Of a stretch of DNA of 64,000 nucleotides, positions 1-9,107 are shown piece by piece. The DNA lies in assembly GCF_026004075.1 (NCBI RefSeq), contig NZ_BPIK01000001.1:2086041-2150040 (forward strand), written 5' to 3'. The translations under genes were made by a program, and so were the position numbers. Within the stretch, counting starts at the first letter, position 1. Each line of letters opens with the position of its first letter. Source of the stretch: Meiothermus sp. (GTDB lineage Bacteria; Deinococcota; Deinococci; Deinococcales; Thermaceae). The notes under the pieces were generated by a model. It saw nothing but the letters and a program-made list of their open reading frames with translations. It did no database searches and had not been told where the DNA came from.

Positions 1-876
1 CTCCACCGCTGCCAGCACATCCTGCTGGTTCTCACCGCGCATCAAGATCATGAACTCCTCGCCCCCCCAGCGTCCGAGCACATCCTCCTTGCGCATGGAA
101 ACCCGCAGGCGACGGGGCACCTCCCTGAGCACCTCGTCGCCGGCTGCATGACCAAAGCGGTCGTTGACCTGCTTGAAGCGGTCGATATCCAGTAGCACCA
201 AATACAAACCATGCATATGCTGCGAGGCTTCCTCTAATAGCTCGCTCAGGGCCAGGCGGTTGGGCAGCCCGGTCAGGGGGTCGGTGCGGGCCAGGGCGTG
301 CATCTCTTCCACCTGCCGGTTGGCCAGGACAAGCTGGTCCTTGACGATAGCCAGGGCATACAGCAGACCTGCCATCGCAAAAAGCCGCATTTCCGAGCGC
401 ACAAAGGCCAGAAACTCGGTTCTGTACAGGCCCTGGGCCAACTCACCTCCCAGGCGCAGCAGGCCCAGGATCAGGGTCACCACGGCCAGGGCCAGGCTAT
501 ACACCAACCCCGTCCGGGCATCAAAGACGATGTAGAGCAAAACCATGACAAACGCCATGACCCAGTAGGTGCTCTCGATCTCGACCCAGTTCTGCTCGAG
601 GTCGCCCCAGAACAGGGAATAGGCCAGCTTGATGGTAAAAAAAAGCGTTACCGTGGCAATAGTCTCGCGCTCTATACGACCCAGATGGGCCCCTCGATAC
701 AACCGCCAGGCCCAGCTCACGCTCATCAGGATAAAAGCCGGGTACAACCAGCGGATAAAACCTTCCTCGGGCCGCATCAGCCAAATCAAAAAAAGCACCG
801 GTATGGCCAGGACAACTGTCCAAAAGTAAGCCGCCCGTCTTCCGGCTTTAGCGACGGTTAAAGGTTGCCCCTGCAC
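1..876 (-). CDS. Membrane-bound diguanylate cyclase (GGDEF), 3' end outside window
   Basis: Predicted to make cyclic di-GMP from two GTP at the membrane. The minus-strand frame is open from a stop at 886-888 through base 1. The N-terminal half has about five or six hydrophobic segments, followed by a GGDEF domain with DxD-type metal ligands (LLDIDRFKQVND) and the active-site motif GGEEF near bases 46-60. RKED lies exactly five residues before GGEEF and fits the RxxD inhibitory I-site, so product feedback is likely. The start is uncertain; GTG at 874-876 is the first start codon after the in-frame stop. The C-terminus of the cyclase domain is missing only because the window ends. Confidence 0.85.
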   Translation of the reverse strand, partial: MQGQPLTVAKAGRRAAYFWTVVLAIPVLFLIWLMRPEEGFIRWLYPAFILMSVSWAWRLYRGAHLGRIERETIATVTLFFTIKLAYSLFWGDLEQNWVEIESTYWVMAFVMVLLYIVFDARTGLVYSLALAVVTLILGLLRLGGELAQGLYRTEFLAFVRSEMRLFAMAGLLYALAIVKDQLVLANRQVEEMHALARTDPLTGLPNRLALSELLEEASQHMHGLYLVLLDIDRFKQVNDRFGHAAGDEVLREVPRRLRVSMRKEDVLGRWGGEEFMILMRGENQQDVLAAVE

Positions 877-933
877 CCCTCCAGTTTAGAGGAAGCTCGA
901 GGTTCCTCATACATAATTGGCACGTAAAGCCCG

Positions 934-1554
934 CTAAGACGTAACGGCGTCGTCCGAAACCTTGGCCTTCTCTCCTAGGCGGCGCTCGTTGCCTTCTTGC
1001 AGACGCTTGATATTCTCGCGGTGGGTCCAGAAAACCAGCGCCGCCAGCACCGCTACCGTCAGAATCTCCCACATGGGCCGGCCCAGGGCCACCGCCAAAA
1101 CGGTTGATGTAAGCGCGCCAATCATGCTACCCGCCGATACGAAGCGGGTAAGTCCCATGGTTGCCACGCCTACTGGAAAAGTGAGGAGGGCCAGTACGGG
1201 ATCCAGGAACAAAAGCGTGCCAAAGCTAGTCGCCACTCCTTTACCCCCGGTAAAACGCAGGAAAACCGAGTAGTTGTGGCCTAGCACCGCCGCCAGGGCC
1301 ACCCCGCCCAGCAAATAGCCTTCAATGCCCACCAGCCGGGCCAGCCACACCGCGATTCCACCTTTGAGCACATCGAAGGCTGCCACCACCAGCGCCGGGC
1401 CTGCCCCGAGGGTACGCAGGATGTTGGTGGCGCCGGTATTTCCGGAGCCCACTTTCTGAATGTCTATCCCGTAGAGGCGGGCCACCCATGCGCCTGCAGG
1501 GATCGCACCAAACAAGTAAGCCAGCAACAGGATGAGCCAGTTTGTCCAGTCCAC
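934..1554 (-). CDS. plsY: Acyl-phosphate:glycerol-3-phosphate acyltransferase PlsY
   Basis: Integral membrane enzyme that transfers an acyl group from acyl-phosphate to glycerol-3-phosphate, the first committed step of phospholipid synthesis. The 206-residue protein has the usual length and hydrophobic profile, the PlsY signature GSGNTGATN near residue 37, and a second loop [10 protein letters not shown]. The start is GTG at 1552-1554; a TATAAA box ends 8 nt upstream, so the message is probably leaderless or nearly so. It stands alone between the GGDEF gene and the sulfite-oxidase-like gene, all on the same strand. Confidence 0.93.
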   Translation of the reverse strand: MDWTNWLILLLAYLFGAIPAGAWVARLYGIDIQKVGSGNTGATNILRTLGAGPALVVAAFDVLKGGIAVWLARLVGIEGYLLGGVALAAVLGHNYSVFLRFTGGKGVATSFGTLLFLDPVLALLTFPVGVATMGLTRFVSAGSMIGALTSTVLAVALGRPMWEILTVAVLAALVFWTHRENIKRLQEGNERRLGEKAKVSDDAVTS

Positions 1555-1629
1555 TGGGGCATTTTATACCCAACTGGCCCTGACTTAAAGGTACTTCAAA
1601 TGCCCAGACCCCCAAAGACCAGGGGGCGC

Positions 1630-2223
1630 CTAGTCGCTAAAGCGTTCTTCTTTCCAGGGGTCGCCCCGGCGGTGGTAGCCGTTGACCTCCCAGAACCCCA
1701 GTTCCTCCCTGTCCAAAAACTCCAAACCCCGCACCCACTTGGCGCTCTTCCAGGCGTACAGGTGCGGCACCACCAGGCGCAAAGGGCCGCCGTGATCCCG
1801 CGGGAGGGGCTGGCCGAACAGGGTATGGGCCAGGATATTCTCTGCGCGCAAAAAGTCATCGAGGCTCAGGTTGGTGGTGTAGCCCCCGTAGCAGTGCACC
1901 AGCACCGCCCTGGCCTGCGGCTTGAGCTGAACCTGCTGCATTAAGTCGGGCACCCGGACGCCGCTCCACTGCACGTCCAGCTTGCTCCAGCGGGTCACGC
2001 AGTGGAAGTCGGCGGTCAGGTTGGACTGGGGCAGGGCCATCAGCTCGACCCAGCTCAGGGTTCTGGGCGCCTCAACCTGGCCTTTGATTTCAAACTTTAG
2101 CTCTTCTGAGCGCACGGTAGGGGTGGGGCCGTAGGTGAGAACCGGGAATTTTTCGGTGAGCACCTGGCCAGGGGGCACCCGATGTTGATCCACTGCCTTA
2201 GGCTTGAAAAAGTTACCGAACAT
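1630..2223 (-). CDS. Sulfite-oxidase-like molybdopterin oxidoreductase
   Basis: A 197-residue protein of the oxidoreductase molybdopterin-binding fold (sulfite oxidase/YuiH-like group). The conserved cysteine that would bind the molybdenum is seen in DFHCVTRWSKLDVQW, and a downstream HCYGGYTTNL segment matches the pterin-binding loop region of these proteins. There is no signal peptide and no haem domain, so it is a short cytoplasmic form whose substrate is unknown. The start is ATG at 2221-2223; TAGGCT lies 6 nt upstream, the leaderless arrangement seen repeatedly in this window. Confidence 0.8.
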   Translation of the reverse strand: MFGNFFKPKAVDQHRVPPGQVLTEKFPVLTYGPTPTVRSEELKFEIKGQVEAPRTLSWVELMALPQSNLTADFHCVTRWSKLDVQWSGVRVPDLMQQVQLKPQARAVLVHCYGGYTTNLSLDDFLRAENILAHTLFGQPLPRDHGGPLRLVVPHLYAWKSAKWVRGLEFLDREELGFWEVNGYHRRGDPWKEERFSD

Positions 2224-2276
2224 GGCTTTAGCCTAGCCTGGCTCGAGCCCCAGCCCCGTAAGCAAACGTACAATGC

Positions 2277-2609
2277 CTAGCGGGAGCGGTAGCGAATCAC
2301 CTCGACCTTTTCCATGGTGATTAGGCCTTCCTGCACCATCTGGTCGAGGGTAGGCAAAAAGCCCTGGATTTTCTCTTCGCTGTCTACAATTTCGATGCAG
2401 ATGGGCAGGTCTTCGGATAGCTGGAGGATTTTGGCGGTGTGGATGCGGGAGTGGGCTCCAAAGCCCATGAAGCCCCGGAACACGGTGGCACCGGCCAGGC
2501 CGGCTTTTTTGGCCTCGAGCACAATCGCTTCGTAGAGGGGCCGCCCCTGCCACTTGTCCGACTCGCCCAGAAAAATGCGTACCAGTTTGGCTTCGCCCTG
2601 TAGCTTCAT
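2277..2609 (-). CDS. DUF190 family protein, CrcB partner
   Basis: A 110-residue protein of the DUF190 family (GEAKLVRIFLGESDKWQGRP at the N-terminus, FRGFMGFG centrally). DUF190 proteins are PII-like small proteins often found next to fluoride channel genes. The ATG at 2607-2609 overlaps the crcB stop codon (ATGA), and GGGAGGTGGG lies just upstream, so the two are translationally coupled. The frame stays open 30 codons further upstream, but that stretch is the end of crcB read in another frame. A role in controlling or assisting fluoride export is inferred from context only. Confidence 0.8.
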   Translation of the reverse strand: MKLQGEAKLVRIFLGESDKWQGRPLYEAIVLEAKKAGLAGATVFRGFMGFGAHSRIHTAKILQLSEDLPICIEIVDSEEKIQGFLPTLDQMVQEGLITMEKVEVIRYRSR

Positions 2610-2980
2610 ACCCACCTCCCGGCCCAGCGGTAGGCCAGCCAGACCAAGACAAACCCCAGCACCACACTGCCGGCCACATATAAAAAGGCTTTGAGCCACT
2701 CCCCCTGCTGCACCAGGGTCAGGGTCTCCCAGCTAAAGGTGGAGAAGGTGGTGTAGCCGCCCAGCACCCCCACCGCCAGAAAAAGCCGCCACTCCGGGCT
2801 CAGGGCCCCCTCGAGGCTCAGGCGCAGCACCAGCCCAATCAGAAAGCTGCCGGTGATGTTGATCAAAAAAGTGCTCCAGGGAAACCCCGGCCCCAAGAGG
2901 CCCTGCACCCAGGCCCCCAGCCCATAGCGCAGCATGGCCCCGATAGCCCCGCCCAGCATGACCAGCAGGTAGCGTTCCAC
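2606..2980 (-). CDS. crcB: Fluoride ion channel CrcB/Fluc
   Basis: Small four-helix membrane protein that forms a dual-topology dimeric channel exporting fluoride. Seen: GGAIGAMLRYGLG at the start, STFLINITGSFLIG in helix 2, and GGYTTFSTFSWET in helix 3, whose Phe and Thr/Ser residues line the fluoride path in known Fluc channels. I chose the GTG at 2978-2980 (about 124 residues, the usual size) because the 34 extra residues of the longer frame do not resemble the family and run into the divergent promoter region. No fluoride riboswitch was recognised upstream. Confidence 0.88.
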   Translation of the reverse strand: MERYLLVMLGGAIGAMLRYGLGAWVQGLLGPGFPWSTFLINITGSFLIGLVLRLSLEGALSPEWRLFLAVGVLGGYTTFSTFSWETLTLVQQGEWLKAFLYVAGSVVLGFVLVWLAYRWAGRWV

Positions 2981-3060
2981 CCTGCCCAGTATCTTCCCTA
3001 AAGCCTGTCTTAATCCAGTCCTCTGAGATGTTCTCAGGAAGTAAAGGGTAGACTCTGGGG

Positions 3061-3570
3061 ATGAGATTTCTGGGACTTTCATTGGTCTTGCTACTGCTCG
3101 TGGGCTGTGCGCCCCAGATTGGAATAAGCGACAACCAGCGCCGGGAATGGGGCTTGCAGCCTATCATCGGCGAGTTTACCCCCGACCGGGGCGAGGGCGG
3201 CAAGTACAAACTGCGCGAGCGGGTGTTTTTTAGCTTTACCCTGAGCCAGCCGGGCTACGTGACCCTGGTGACCATGGACAGCGACGGAACGACGGTGGTG
3301 CTCGAGCGCAACGTGCAGTTGCCCGCAGGCCGCCACACCTTCCCCCTGGCCACCGACCGCAACGCCCAGGGCCAGGCCACCTACCTGGTGGTGCCGCCCC
3401 TGGGGCCTTCGCGCTTCCGGCTCTTGTATACCAATACGCCCGGCACCAACCGGGAGCTTTTTAGGGGCAAACTCAGCAACGAGGCCTTCAACCAGCACAC
3501 CCAGGCCTACCTGAGCGGTGCTACAGTGCGCGACGTGGCCGAGACCTGGATGGAGGCGGTACCCCAATGA
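3061..3570 (+). CDS. Lipoprotein with DUF4384-like domain
   Basis: A 169-residue predicted lipoprotein: the signal peptide ends in the lipobox LLVGC (Cys at residue 16). The mature part has the pattern of DUF4384 proteins (KLRERVFFSFTLSQPGYVTL, then LPAGRHTFPL), a beta-sandwich often found in secreted or surface proteins. TAGACT sits 6 nt before the ATG, so it is probably a leaderless mRNA. Its stop overlaps the ATG of the next lipoprotein gene (ATGA at 3567-3570), which suggests they were one operon before the IS insertion. Function unknown. Confidence 0.8.
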   Translation: MRFLGLSLVLLLLVGCAPQIGISDNQRREWGLQPIIGEFTPDRGEGGKYKLRERVFFSFTLSQPGYVTLVTMDSDGTTVVLERNVQLPAGRHTFPLATDRNAQGQATYLVVPPLGPSRFRLLYTNTPGTNRELFRGKLSNEAFNQHTQAYLSGATVRDVAETWMEAVPQ

Positions 3571-4194
3571 AAGCGCTCTTTTTGCTACCCCTGGCCGTGC
3601 CCCTGCTGGTGGCTTGCGGCCCTGCTGCACCCAAAAACAGCCTGGACTTGAATCCCAATGCGGTGGTGCTTTCGGATGATGAGGTGGATTCGGCGACCGC
3701 TACGGATATGAGTGTGCAAACAACCGATAAAGATCTGACCGCTGGTCAAATTGTTATCAGTGACGAGGGCGAGGGCTTGGTGCGCAAAATCACCGAGGTA
3801 ACGCAGACAGCCACAGGTCAGGTCAATGGTCAGGCGGTGCGAAAGTTCTACCTCAAAACCGAGGAAGCGAGCCTCGAGGATGCCATTGCTTCGGGCGATG
3901 TGACCCTCGAGACCGACCTCACCATCGGCGAGGCCAACATGGTGCAGGCCCTGGATGGCGTGAGCGTGCAGGACTTCACCGGACGCATCAAGCTGACCAA
4001 TGTCAAGTTCGATATTCCGGGCGTGCCCGGCGGGAGCATCACCCTCAACGGGTTTATCGAGCAGACCCTCAAACCCAGCTTCAACCTCAAGGTTAGCAGC
4101 GGCAGCATCGAGGTGTTCAAGGCCGGCCTGAGCGGCACGCTCAAGTCCTCCATTACCGCCACCATCCAGGCCAACGCCAGCTACAGCCCCTTTA
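3567..4194 (+). pseudogene. Lipoprotein gene, 5' part, split by an IS element
   Basis: Encodes a lipoprotein signal peptide (PLLVACG lipobox) followed by a secreted domain of unknown family. The frame runs into the IS at 4195 and ends after only a few foreign codons at 4205. Removing the IS and one TA copy joins base 4194 to base 5061 in frame, giving SYSPF-SLNKEL across the junction and a full product of about 389 residues. The host gene shows no other damage, so the insertion looks recent. The truncated product of about 209 residues could still be exported. Confidence 0.88.
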
Positions 4195-5058
4195 GAGCCT
4201 GCTAACTAGCTGTTCGTAAAAGCTCCACAGTTTTCGCTGTCATCAGAATCGAAAAAGCCAACCAGTGCCAACCTCGCAAGGTCTCAGCCAGCCGCTCATA
4301 GTCCTCGCGCCAGCCTGCGAAACCGGGATGTCCAGGCAAACGAACGTTCCACCACCCAACGCTTCGGCAGCAGCACGAATCCTCGTTTGGCCCCTTCCAC
4401 CTTGACCACACACAGGGCGATGCCTTCCGCCTCTGCCGCTTGTGCCGCTTCCTCCCAGTGTAACCCTGATCCACAAAGGCCACTTCCACCTGCTCCCCCG
4501 TCACTTCCTGCACCTGTTGACTGAGGGCTCCCACCTGGGCCCGTTCCTGTTCACTGGCCGCCGTTACTACCAGGGCCAGCAGATGCCCCAGGGTATCTAC
4601 CGCCAGGTGAACTTTGCTTCCCTTGCGTCGTTTGTACCCATCGTATCCGGCCCGCTCCCCACTTTGCGGGGTGGACTGTAGGGTGCGAGCATCGTAATGG
4701 CAGCGCTGGGATGGGCGGCTTTGCCCTGGAGCATTCGCAGGGTCATGCGCAGGTCGTGTACCAGGTCTTCGAAGACCCCCCGGTTCATCCAGCGGTAGGC
4801 TTGCGCCTGAACGATATGGGGGGGTGGGAAGTCGTGGGGCAGGTAGTCCCACTGAGCACCGGTTCGAACCATCCAGCGCAGGGCGTTGAACACTTCGCGC
4901 AGGTCGTACTTGCGCTGGGGTGCTTCCAGCGGGGCGAGGGTCAAATAGGGCAGCACCAGAGCCCATTCCTCATCACGGACGTCCGATGGGTAAGCACGGC
5001 GGTTCATGCTCTAAACATAACTGCAGTGCCTGATTTGGGTAAGGTGGTTTGTAGATTC
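4195..5058 (-). mobile_element. IS5-family insertion sequence, 864 bp, with TA target duplication
   Basis: The element lies between two TA dinucleotides (4193-4194 and 5059-5060). Its ends are imperfect inverted repeats: GAGCCTGCTAAC at the left and, read inward from the right, GAATCTACAAAC. The decayed copy at 35198-35880 has the same ends and also sits between TA dinucleotides, which supports the boundaries. It carries one transposase region on the minus strand. The 2-bp TA duplication and the DDE protein type fit the IS427-like part of the IS5 family. Confidence 0.9.
4202..5007 (-). pseudogene. IS5-family DDE transposase, frameshifted
   Basis: The N-terminal part is open from ATG at 5005-5007 ([17 protein letters not shown], then [14 protein letters not shown]). 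To follow the family pattern the reading frame must change three times: after AAIT (about 4695) into DARTLQST, after FVDQGYTG (about 4458) into [14 protein letters not shown], and after FRRLAR (about 4310) into [15 protein letters not shown]. The DDE residues are visible as DART, FVDQGY and VVERSFAW but lie in different frames. The shifts look like two 1-nt losses and one 1-nt gain, not a programmed slip, so this copy is probably inactive unless helped in trans. Confidence 0.85.
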
Positions 5059-5060
5059 TA

Positions 5061-5602
5061 GCCTGAACAAGGAGCTGGCCTCCTGGAACATCAAACGGGC
5101 CTTTCTGGTGGGCAGCGTGCCGGTGGTGGTGGTCTTGCAGCCCAAGCTAATCGCCGGGGTGAGCAGCAACGCCGGGGGCAAGGTGACGGTGACAGTGGGC
5201 ATTGCCCCAACCTTCACCACCAACCTGCAGCTCGACTACAACCGCAACCGCACCACCAACGGCGGATGGAACAACACCTTTACCGCCAGCTTTGCCCTCA
5301 ACCCCACCTTCAACTACTCGGTTCCGGTGCAGGGCACGGGCAATGCCTTCGCGGGGCTGGCCATGGACATCAAGTTCTATGGGGTGGCCGGGCCCAGCCT
5401 CGAGGCCAAGCCTTTCATCAACCTGACCCTGAACGGCAACGACGGCACCGCCGGGCTCAAAACCGGCATCAACGGCCAGAGCAAGGTCGAGGCCGGGTTC
5501 AAGGTGCTGGGGAAAGGGCTCGAGACCAGCTACAACGGGCCCAGCATCGAACAGGCCCGCATCTTTAGCTGCCAGGCCCCCAGCACCTGCACCGCCAACT
5601 GA
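5061..5602 (+). pseudogene. Lipoprotein gene, 3' part, split by an IS element
   Basis: Continuation of the gene that begins at 3567. From base 5061 the frame reads SLNKELASWNIKRAFLVG, then a beta-rich domain (LQPKLIAGVSSNAGGKVTV) with many short Thr/Asn/Gly strands, ending in two cysteines near the C-terminus (SCQAPSTC). It has no start of its own; an ATG/GTG at 5108 may be used but would lack a signal peptide. The family was not recognised. Confidence 0.85.
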
Positions 5603-5680
5603 AGATAAAACCCTCCCCCGCGGCCATGGGTGGGGATGGGTGTGCTTGCACTTTGCGCCTTCAGGCCCCAAAATACCCAG

Positions 5681-6835
5681 GTGTTCGAGTTCGCCATTAC
5701 CGCCCAGTCCGGCCGGGCCCGCACTGGGCTTTTTCACACCCCCCACGGCGTGGTGCAAACCCCCCTGTTCATGCCAGTTGGCACCCAGGGCAGCGTGAAG
5801 GGCATCAGCCCCCGCGAGCTTAAGGAGATCGGCTCACAGATTATTCTGGGCAACACCTACCACCTGCTGCTGCGGCCCGGCCCCGAGCGGGTGCGGGCCC
5901 TGGGTGGGCTGCATAAATTCGCCGCCTACGACGGCCCCTGGCTCACCGACTCGGGCGGTTTTCAGGTGATGAGCCTGGGCGACCTGCGCCAGATTAGCGA
6001 GCAGGGCGTCACCTTTCGCAGCCACCTCAACGGCGACCTGATCGAGCTAACCCCCGAGTACAGCATCCAGGTGCAGGAAGCCCTGGGGGCCGATATCATC
6101 ATGGCCTTCGACGAGTGCCCCCCCTACCCGGCCAGCCCGGAGTACCTCAAGGCCTCCATCGAACGCACCCTGCGCTGGCTCGAGCGCTGCCTCAGGGCCA
6201 AAACCCGGCCCGACCAGGCCCTGTTTGCCATTGCCCAGGGCGGGGTTGACCTGGCCCTGCGTAAAGCCAGCGCCGAGGCCACGGTAGCCTTCGATACCCC
6301 CGGTTTCGCCATTGGCGGACTGGCCGTGGGGGAGCCCAAGGAGGGGATGTACCCGGCGGTGGAGCTTTCCACCCGGCTATTGCCCGAGCACAAGCCCCGC
6401 TACCTGATGGGGGTGGGCCACCCCGAGGATCTGGTGGCCTCGGTGGCGCTGGGGGTGGATATGTTCGACTGCGTCTACCCCACCCGCACCGGGCGCTTTG
6501 GCTATGCCCTGGTGCCCGAGGGGCGGCTCAACCTCAAGCTCTCGCGCTACCTCGACGACCCCCACCCCATTGACCCCACGTGCGACTGCTACGCCTGCAC
6601 CCACTACAGCCGGGCCTACCTGGCCCATCTGGTGCGGGCCGAGGAGATGCTGGCCCCCCGCATGATCTCGCTGCACAACCTGCGCTACCTGCACCGCCTG
6701 ATGGAGAGCGCCCGCACGGCTATCCAGGCCGGTAACTACGGCGATTTCGCCCAGGACTTTGCCGGCCAGCGCTTTGGGCACCAGATTCCAGCGTGGTTTA
6801 TCCGAGCCCTCCAAGAAGGTGGGCACTGGAACTAA
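5681..6835 (+). CDS. tgt: Queuine tRNA-ribosyltransferase
   Basis: Exchanges guanine 34 for a 7-deazaguanine base in tRNAs with GUN anticodons, as part of queuosine synthesis. The protein has LTDSGGFQVMSL, the substrate-pocket segment DMFDCVYPTRTGR with the catalytic Asp, and the zinc site CDCYACTHYSRAYLAHL with a later His (SLHNL). GTG at 5681 gives VFEFAITAQSGRARTG, the normal N-terminus, and about 384 residues; the open frame to 5630 adds a segment not expected in the family. The upstream interrupted lipoprotein gene ends 78 nt before. Confidence 0.95.
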   Translation: MFEFAITAQSGRARTGLFHTPHGVVQTPLFMPVGTQGSVKGISPRELKEIGSQIILGNTYHLLLRPGPERVRALGGLHKFAAYDGPWLTDSGGFQVMSLGDLRQISEQGVTFRSHLNGDLIELTPEYSIQVQEALGADIIMAFDECPPYPASPEYLKASIERTLRWLERCLRAKTRPDQALFAIAQGGVDLALRKASAEATVAFDTPGFAIGGLAVGEPKEGMYPAVELSTRLLPEHKPRYLMGVGHPEDLVASVALGVDMFDCVYPTRTGRFGYALVPEGRLNLKLSRYLDDPHPIDPTCDCYACTHYSRAYLAHLVRAEEMLAPRMISLHNLRYLHRLMESARTAIQAGNYGDFAQDFAGQRFGHQIPAWFIRALQEGGHWN

Positions 6836-6873
6836 GCAACCTTGGCTTCCTTTGTAATTTTCGGCAATGGCTG

Positions 6874-7302
6874 TCACTCAAAGCGCTGCATCAGGTTGTA
6901 GGCAAACTCATGCATAAGCTCGGGACGCGCCTCGGCCAGTTGCCACAAGAAGCGCAGCAGTTCGTCGTCGGACAGCTCGAGCATCGGCTGCAGATTCACG
7001 GGTGTGCGCCGGCCCAGCTTTTTGCGGGTGAAGATCTCGGGGGCTTCTAAGGCGGCCAGGGCCACCGCCACCACGTGCTTGCACACCGGCCCCCAGGCAT
7101 AGGGGCAGGTACAGGCCCACCGGCCCTGGCCCAGGCTAATCTCGACCCGGTAAGGAAAAGGGGCGCTCCCCTGTACCCGCGCCTGCAGGCGGCCCCGGCT
7201 CCGGGCGGCCTCGAGCACCGCCCCCCGCAAAAAAAGCGCCTCGCCCCGCGCCCGCACCCCCTCATCGGCCAGCTCGAGCAGGCTTTCCAGTTCCAGACGC
7301 AC
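6874..7302 (-). CDS. SWIM zinc-finger domain protein
   Basis: A 142-residue protein with a SWIM motif, CTCPYAWGPVCKHVVAVALA (CxC...CxH), near residues 79-98. SWIM domains bind zinc and usually contact DNA or protein. The N-terminal half (LADEGVRARGEALFLRGAV) resembles the segment before SWIM in other small bacterial SWIM proteins. The start is GTG at 7300-7302. There is no helicase partner next to it and its function is unknown. It lies 42 nt downstream of ribX on the same strand and could be co-transcribed with it. Confidence 0.75.
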   Translation of the reverse strand: MRLELESLLELADEGVRARGEALFLRGAVLEAARSRGRLQARVQGSAPFPYRVEISLGQGRWACTCPYAWGPVCKHVVAVALAALEAPEIFTRKKLGRRTPVNLQPMLELSDDELLRFLWQLAEARPELMHEFAYNLMQRFE

Positions 7303-7344
7303 CCTACTATCTCAACCCAGACCCCGCCGGTTTGCAAGCCGAAC

Positions 7345-8841
7345 CTAGCGCCGCCGGTAGCGCAGCACGTAGCTTTCCAGCCAGGCCACCAGCCCGTACA
7401 GGGCAATGCCCAGCACCACCGTAACCCCCACCGCAGCAAAGGCGTTGGCGTAGCGGAAGTTGAGCCGCTCGCTGTTGGCCAGGTAGCCCAAGCCGGCCCC
7501 GCCAAACACGAACTCGGCCACCACCGCCCCAATCAAGGCCAGCGAGACCGTGAGGCGCAGCCCCCCCAGCACCACTGGCAAAGCCCCGGGGAACTCGAGC
7601 TTGCTAAACACCCCCCAGGCACTCGCCCCCATGGTCTGGAAGACCTCGCGGTAGACCCGATCCACCTCCCGCACCCCCACCATGGTGCTCACCAGAACGG
7701 GAAAAATCGAGATGAGGATCACGGTGATGGTCTTGGAGCTAAGTCCATAACCGAACCAGATCACCAGCAAGGGCGCGATGATGATGGTGGGCACCGCCTG
7801 CAAAGCCACAATGAAAGGCGAAAACAACCGCTCCAGGGCCCGGCTGCGCCCCATGGCATACCCCAGCGGCAGCCCCAGCAAAAGCGAGCCAGCGATGCCT
7901 AAGAAGGCCACCTCGAGCGTCGCCCAGGCGCTTTGCAGCAGCAAGGAGAAGTTGGCCGCCATGGCCTGCCCCACCTGCGCCGGGGAGGGGACAAACAGCG
8001 GTATTCGTGCGGCCAGAAGGCTCCAGATCAGGAAAAACAGGCTACCCAGGCCCAGCACCCCGAAGATCTCCCAGGGCGGGCGCAGGGGCTTGGGCGGCGG
8101 CTCGATAAAGGTGGAGTCCACCACCCCCAGCCGCTCGCGTAGCTCGGCCTCGAGGCCGTCGGTAAAAGCGGTAATGCGGCCCTGGTCTTTGGTCTCCAGG
8201 ATGGTGTCAATCCGGCCTCCGGTCAGCACCACCACCCGGTCGGCCAGGTATACCGCCTCGCGGATGCTGTGGGTCACAAACAAAATGGTTTTGCCGGTGC
8301 GCTCGTGCAGTTGCTTGAGCTCGAGGTTGAAGCGCTCCCGCACCAACGCATCCAGCGCCGCAAAGGGCTCGTCCATCAGGAGCACCTCGGCCTCCTGGGC
8401 CAGGGCACGGGCGATGGCGACCCGGGCCTTCATCCCACCGGAAAGCTGGTGGGGGTAAAGCTTCAGGTAGGGCTTCATGCCCAGATGGGTCTCGATTTTT
8501 CCGCGCCCGGTGAGCTCGATGGGAAGCCGGATGTTCTGCTCCACGGTGCGCCAGGGCAACAACCGATAATCCTGGAAGACCATGGCTGGCTGCCCCGCCA
8601 CCTCCACCCGGCCCTGGTGGGCTTTTTGCAAACCCGCAATCACCCGCAAAAGGGTGCTCTTGCCCCCACCGGAAGGCCCGATGATGGCGATAAACTCGCC
8701 CTTCCGCACCTCGAGGTCTACGCCCTTGAGCACCTCGCGCCCATCGAACTGAACCCCGAGACCAGAAAGCCGAATGACCGTGGGGGGGCTTTCCAGCTCG
8801 AGATGCTCTTCTGGGGTGGACGGTAGATGCCGGGCCTGCAT
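7345..8841 (-). CDS. ribX: Riboflavin ABC transporter, fused ATPase and permease (RibX-like)
   Basis: The N-terminal half is an ABC ATPase of the nitrate/taurine type: Walker [11 protein letters not shown]-loop [10 protein letters not shown], signature [15 protein letters not shown], Walker [13 protein letters not shown]-loop FVTHS. The C-terminal half (from about residue 230) is a BPD-type permease with about six helices and an EAA-like loop ([21 protein letters not shown]). Usually these are two proteins. The riboflavin assignment comes from the divergent ribY with its FMN riboswitch. Start ATG at 8839-8841, because TATGCT lies exactly 6 nt upstream (leaderless); the frame is open further up to 8886. 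Confidence 0.8.
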   Translation of the reverse strand: MQARHLPSTPEEHLELESPPTVIRLSGLGVQFDGREVLKGVDLEVRKGEFIAIIGPSGGGKSTLLRVIAGLQKAHQGRVEVAGQPAMVFQDYRLLPWRTVEQNIRLPIELTGRGKIETHLGMKPYLKLYPHQLSGGMKARVAIARALAQEAEVLLMDEPFAALDALVRERFNLELKQLHERTGKTILFVTHSIREAVYLADRVVVLTGGRIDTILETKDQGRITAFTDGLEAELRERLGVVDSTFIEPPPKPLRPPWEIFGVLGLGSLFFLIWSLLAARIPLFVPSPAQVGQAMAANFSLLLQSAWATLEVAFLGIAGSLLLGLPLGYAMGRSRALERLFSPFIVALQAVPTIIIAPLLVIWFGYGLSSKTITVILISIFPVLVSTMVGVREVDRVYREVFQTMGASAWGVFSKLEFPGALPVVLGGLRLTVSLALIGAVVAEFVFGGAGLGYLANSERLNFRYANAFAAVGVTVVLGIALYGLVAWLESYVLRYRRR

Positions 8842-8909
8842 AGATTCAGCATACCGTGCCCCGAAGGGCAGACTGCAAGCGGGCACTCTAAAAATTGGCC
8901 TGACCCACT

Positions 8910-8937
8910 TTGCGAATGCCGGGTTTCCCGCTACACT
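8910..8937 (+). promoter_or_regulatory. Promoter of the ribY riboswitch transcript
   Basis: TTGCGA at 8910-8915 and TACACT at 8932-8937 with a 16-bp spacer. Transcription would start near 8944, about 20 nt before the FMN aptamer. The opposite strand carries the leaderless ribX promoter (TATGCT at 8848-8853), so the two genes are divergently transcribed. Confidence 0.6.
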
Positions 8938-8961
8938 TGGCCTGGGCCAGATGGCCCGATT

Positions 8962-9101
8962 CCTTCAGGGCGGGGTGCAAGTCCCCACCGGCGGTGATGG
9001 CAGGTCTGCCTCAGCCCGCGAAGCCTGGAAATCGAGCGGTACATCCAGGCCCGATTGCGTGAAAATCGCAAGCCGACGGTAACAGTCCGGATGGGAGAAG
9101 G
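8962..9101 (+). promoter_or_regulatory. FMN riboswitch (RFN element) aptamer
   Basis: All the conserved blocks of the RFN element are present in order: GGGCGGGGTGCAAGTCCCCA, CCGGCGGT, AGCCCGCGA, a variable arm, then CCGACGGT, AACAGTCCGGATGGGAGA. The closing helix P1 pairs CCTTC (8962-8966) with GAAGG (9097-9101). It senses FMN and normally turns down riboflavin synthesis or uptake genes. Here it precedes ribY only. Confidence 0.97.
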
Positions 9102-9107
9102 GGTGAA

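Noticed and set aside
2981-3060. Fluoride riboswitch upstream of crcB
   Set aside because: The conserved GGNGAUGG and GAUGNCUCC blocks are absent in the 80-nt gap.
4243-4476. Independent 77-residue gene inside the IS
   Set aside because: It is one of the out-of-frame readings of the broken transposase.
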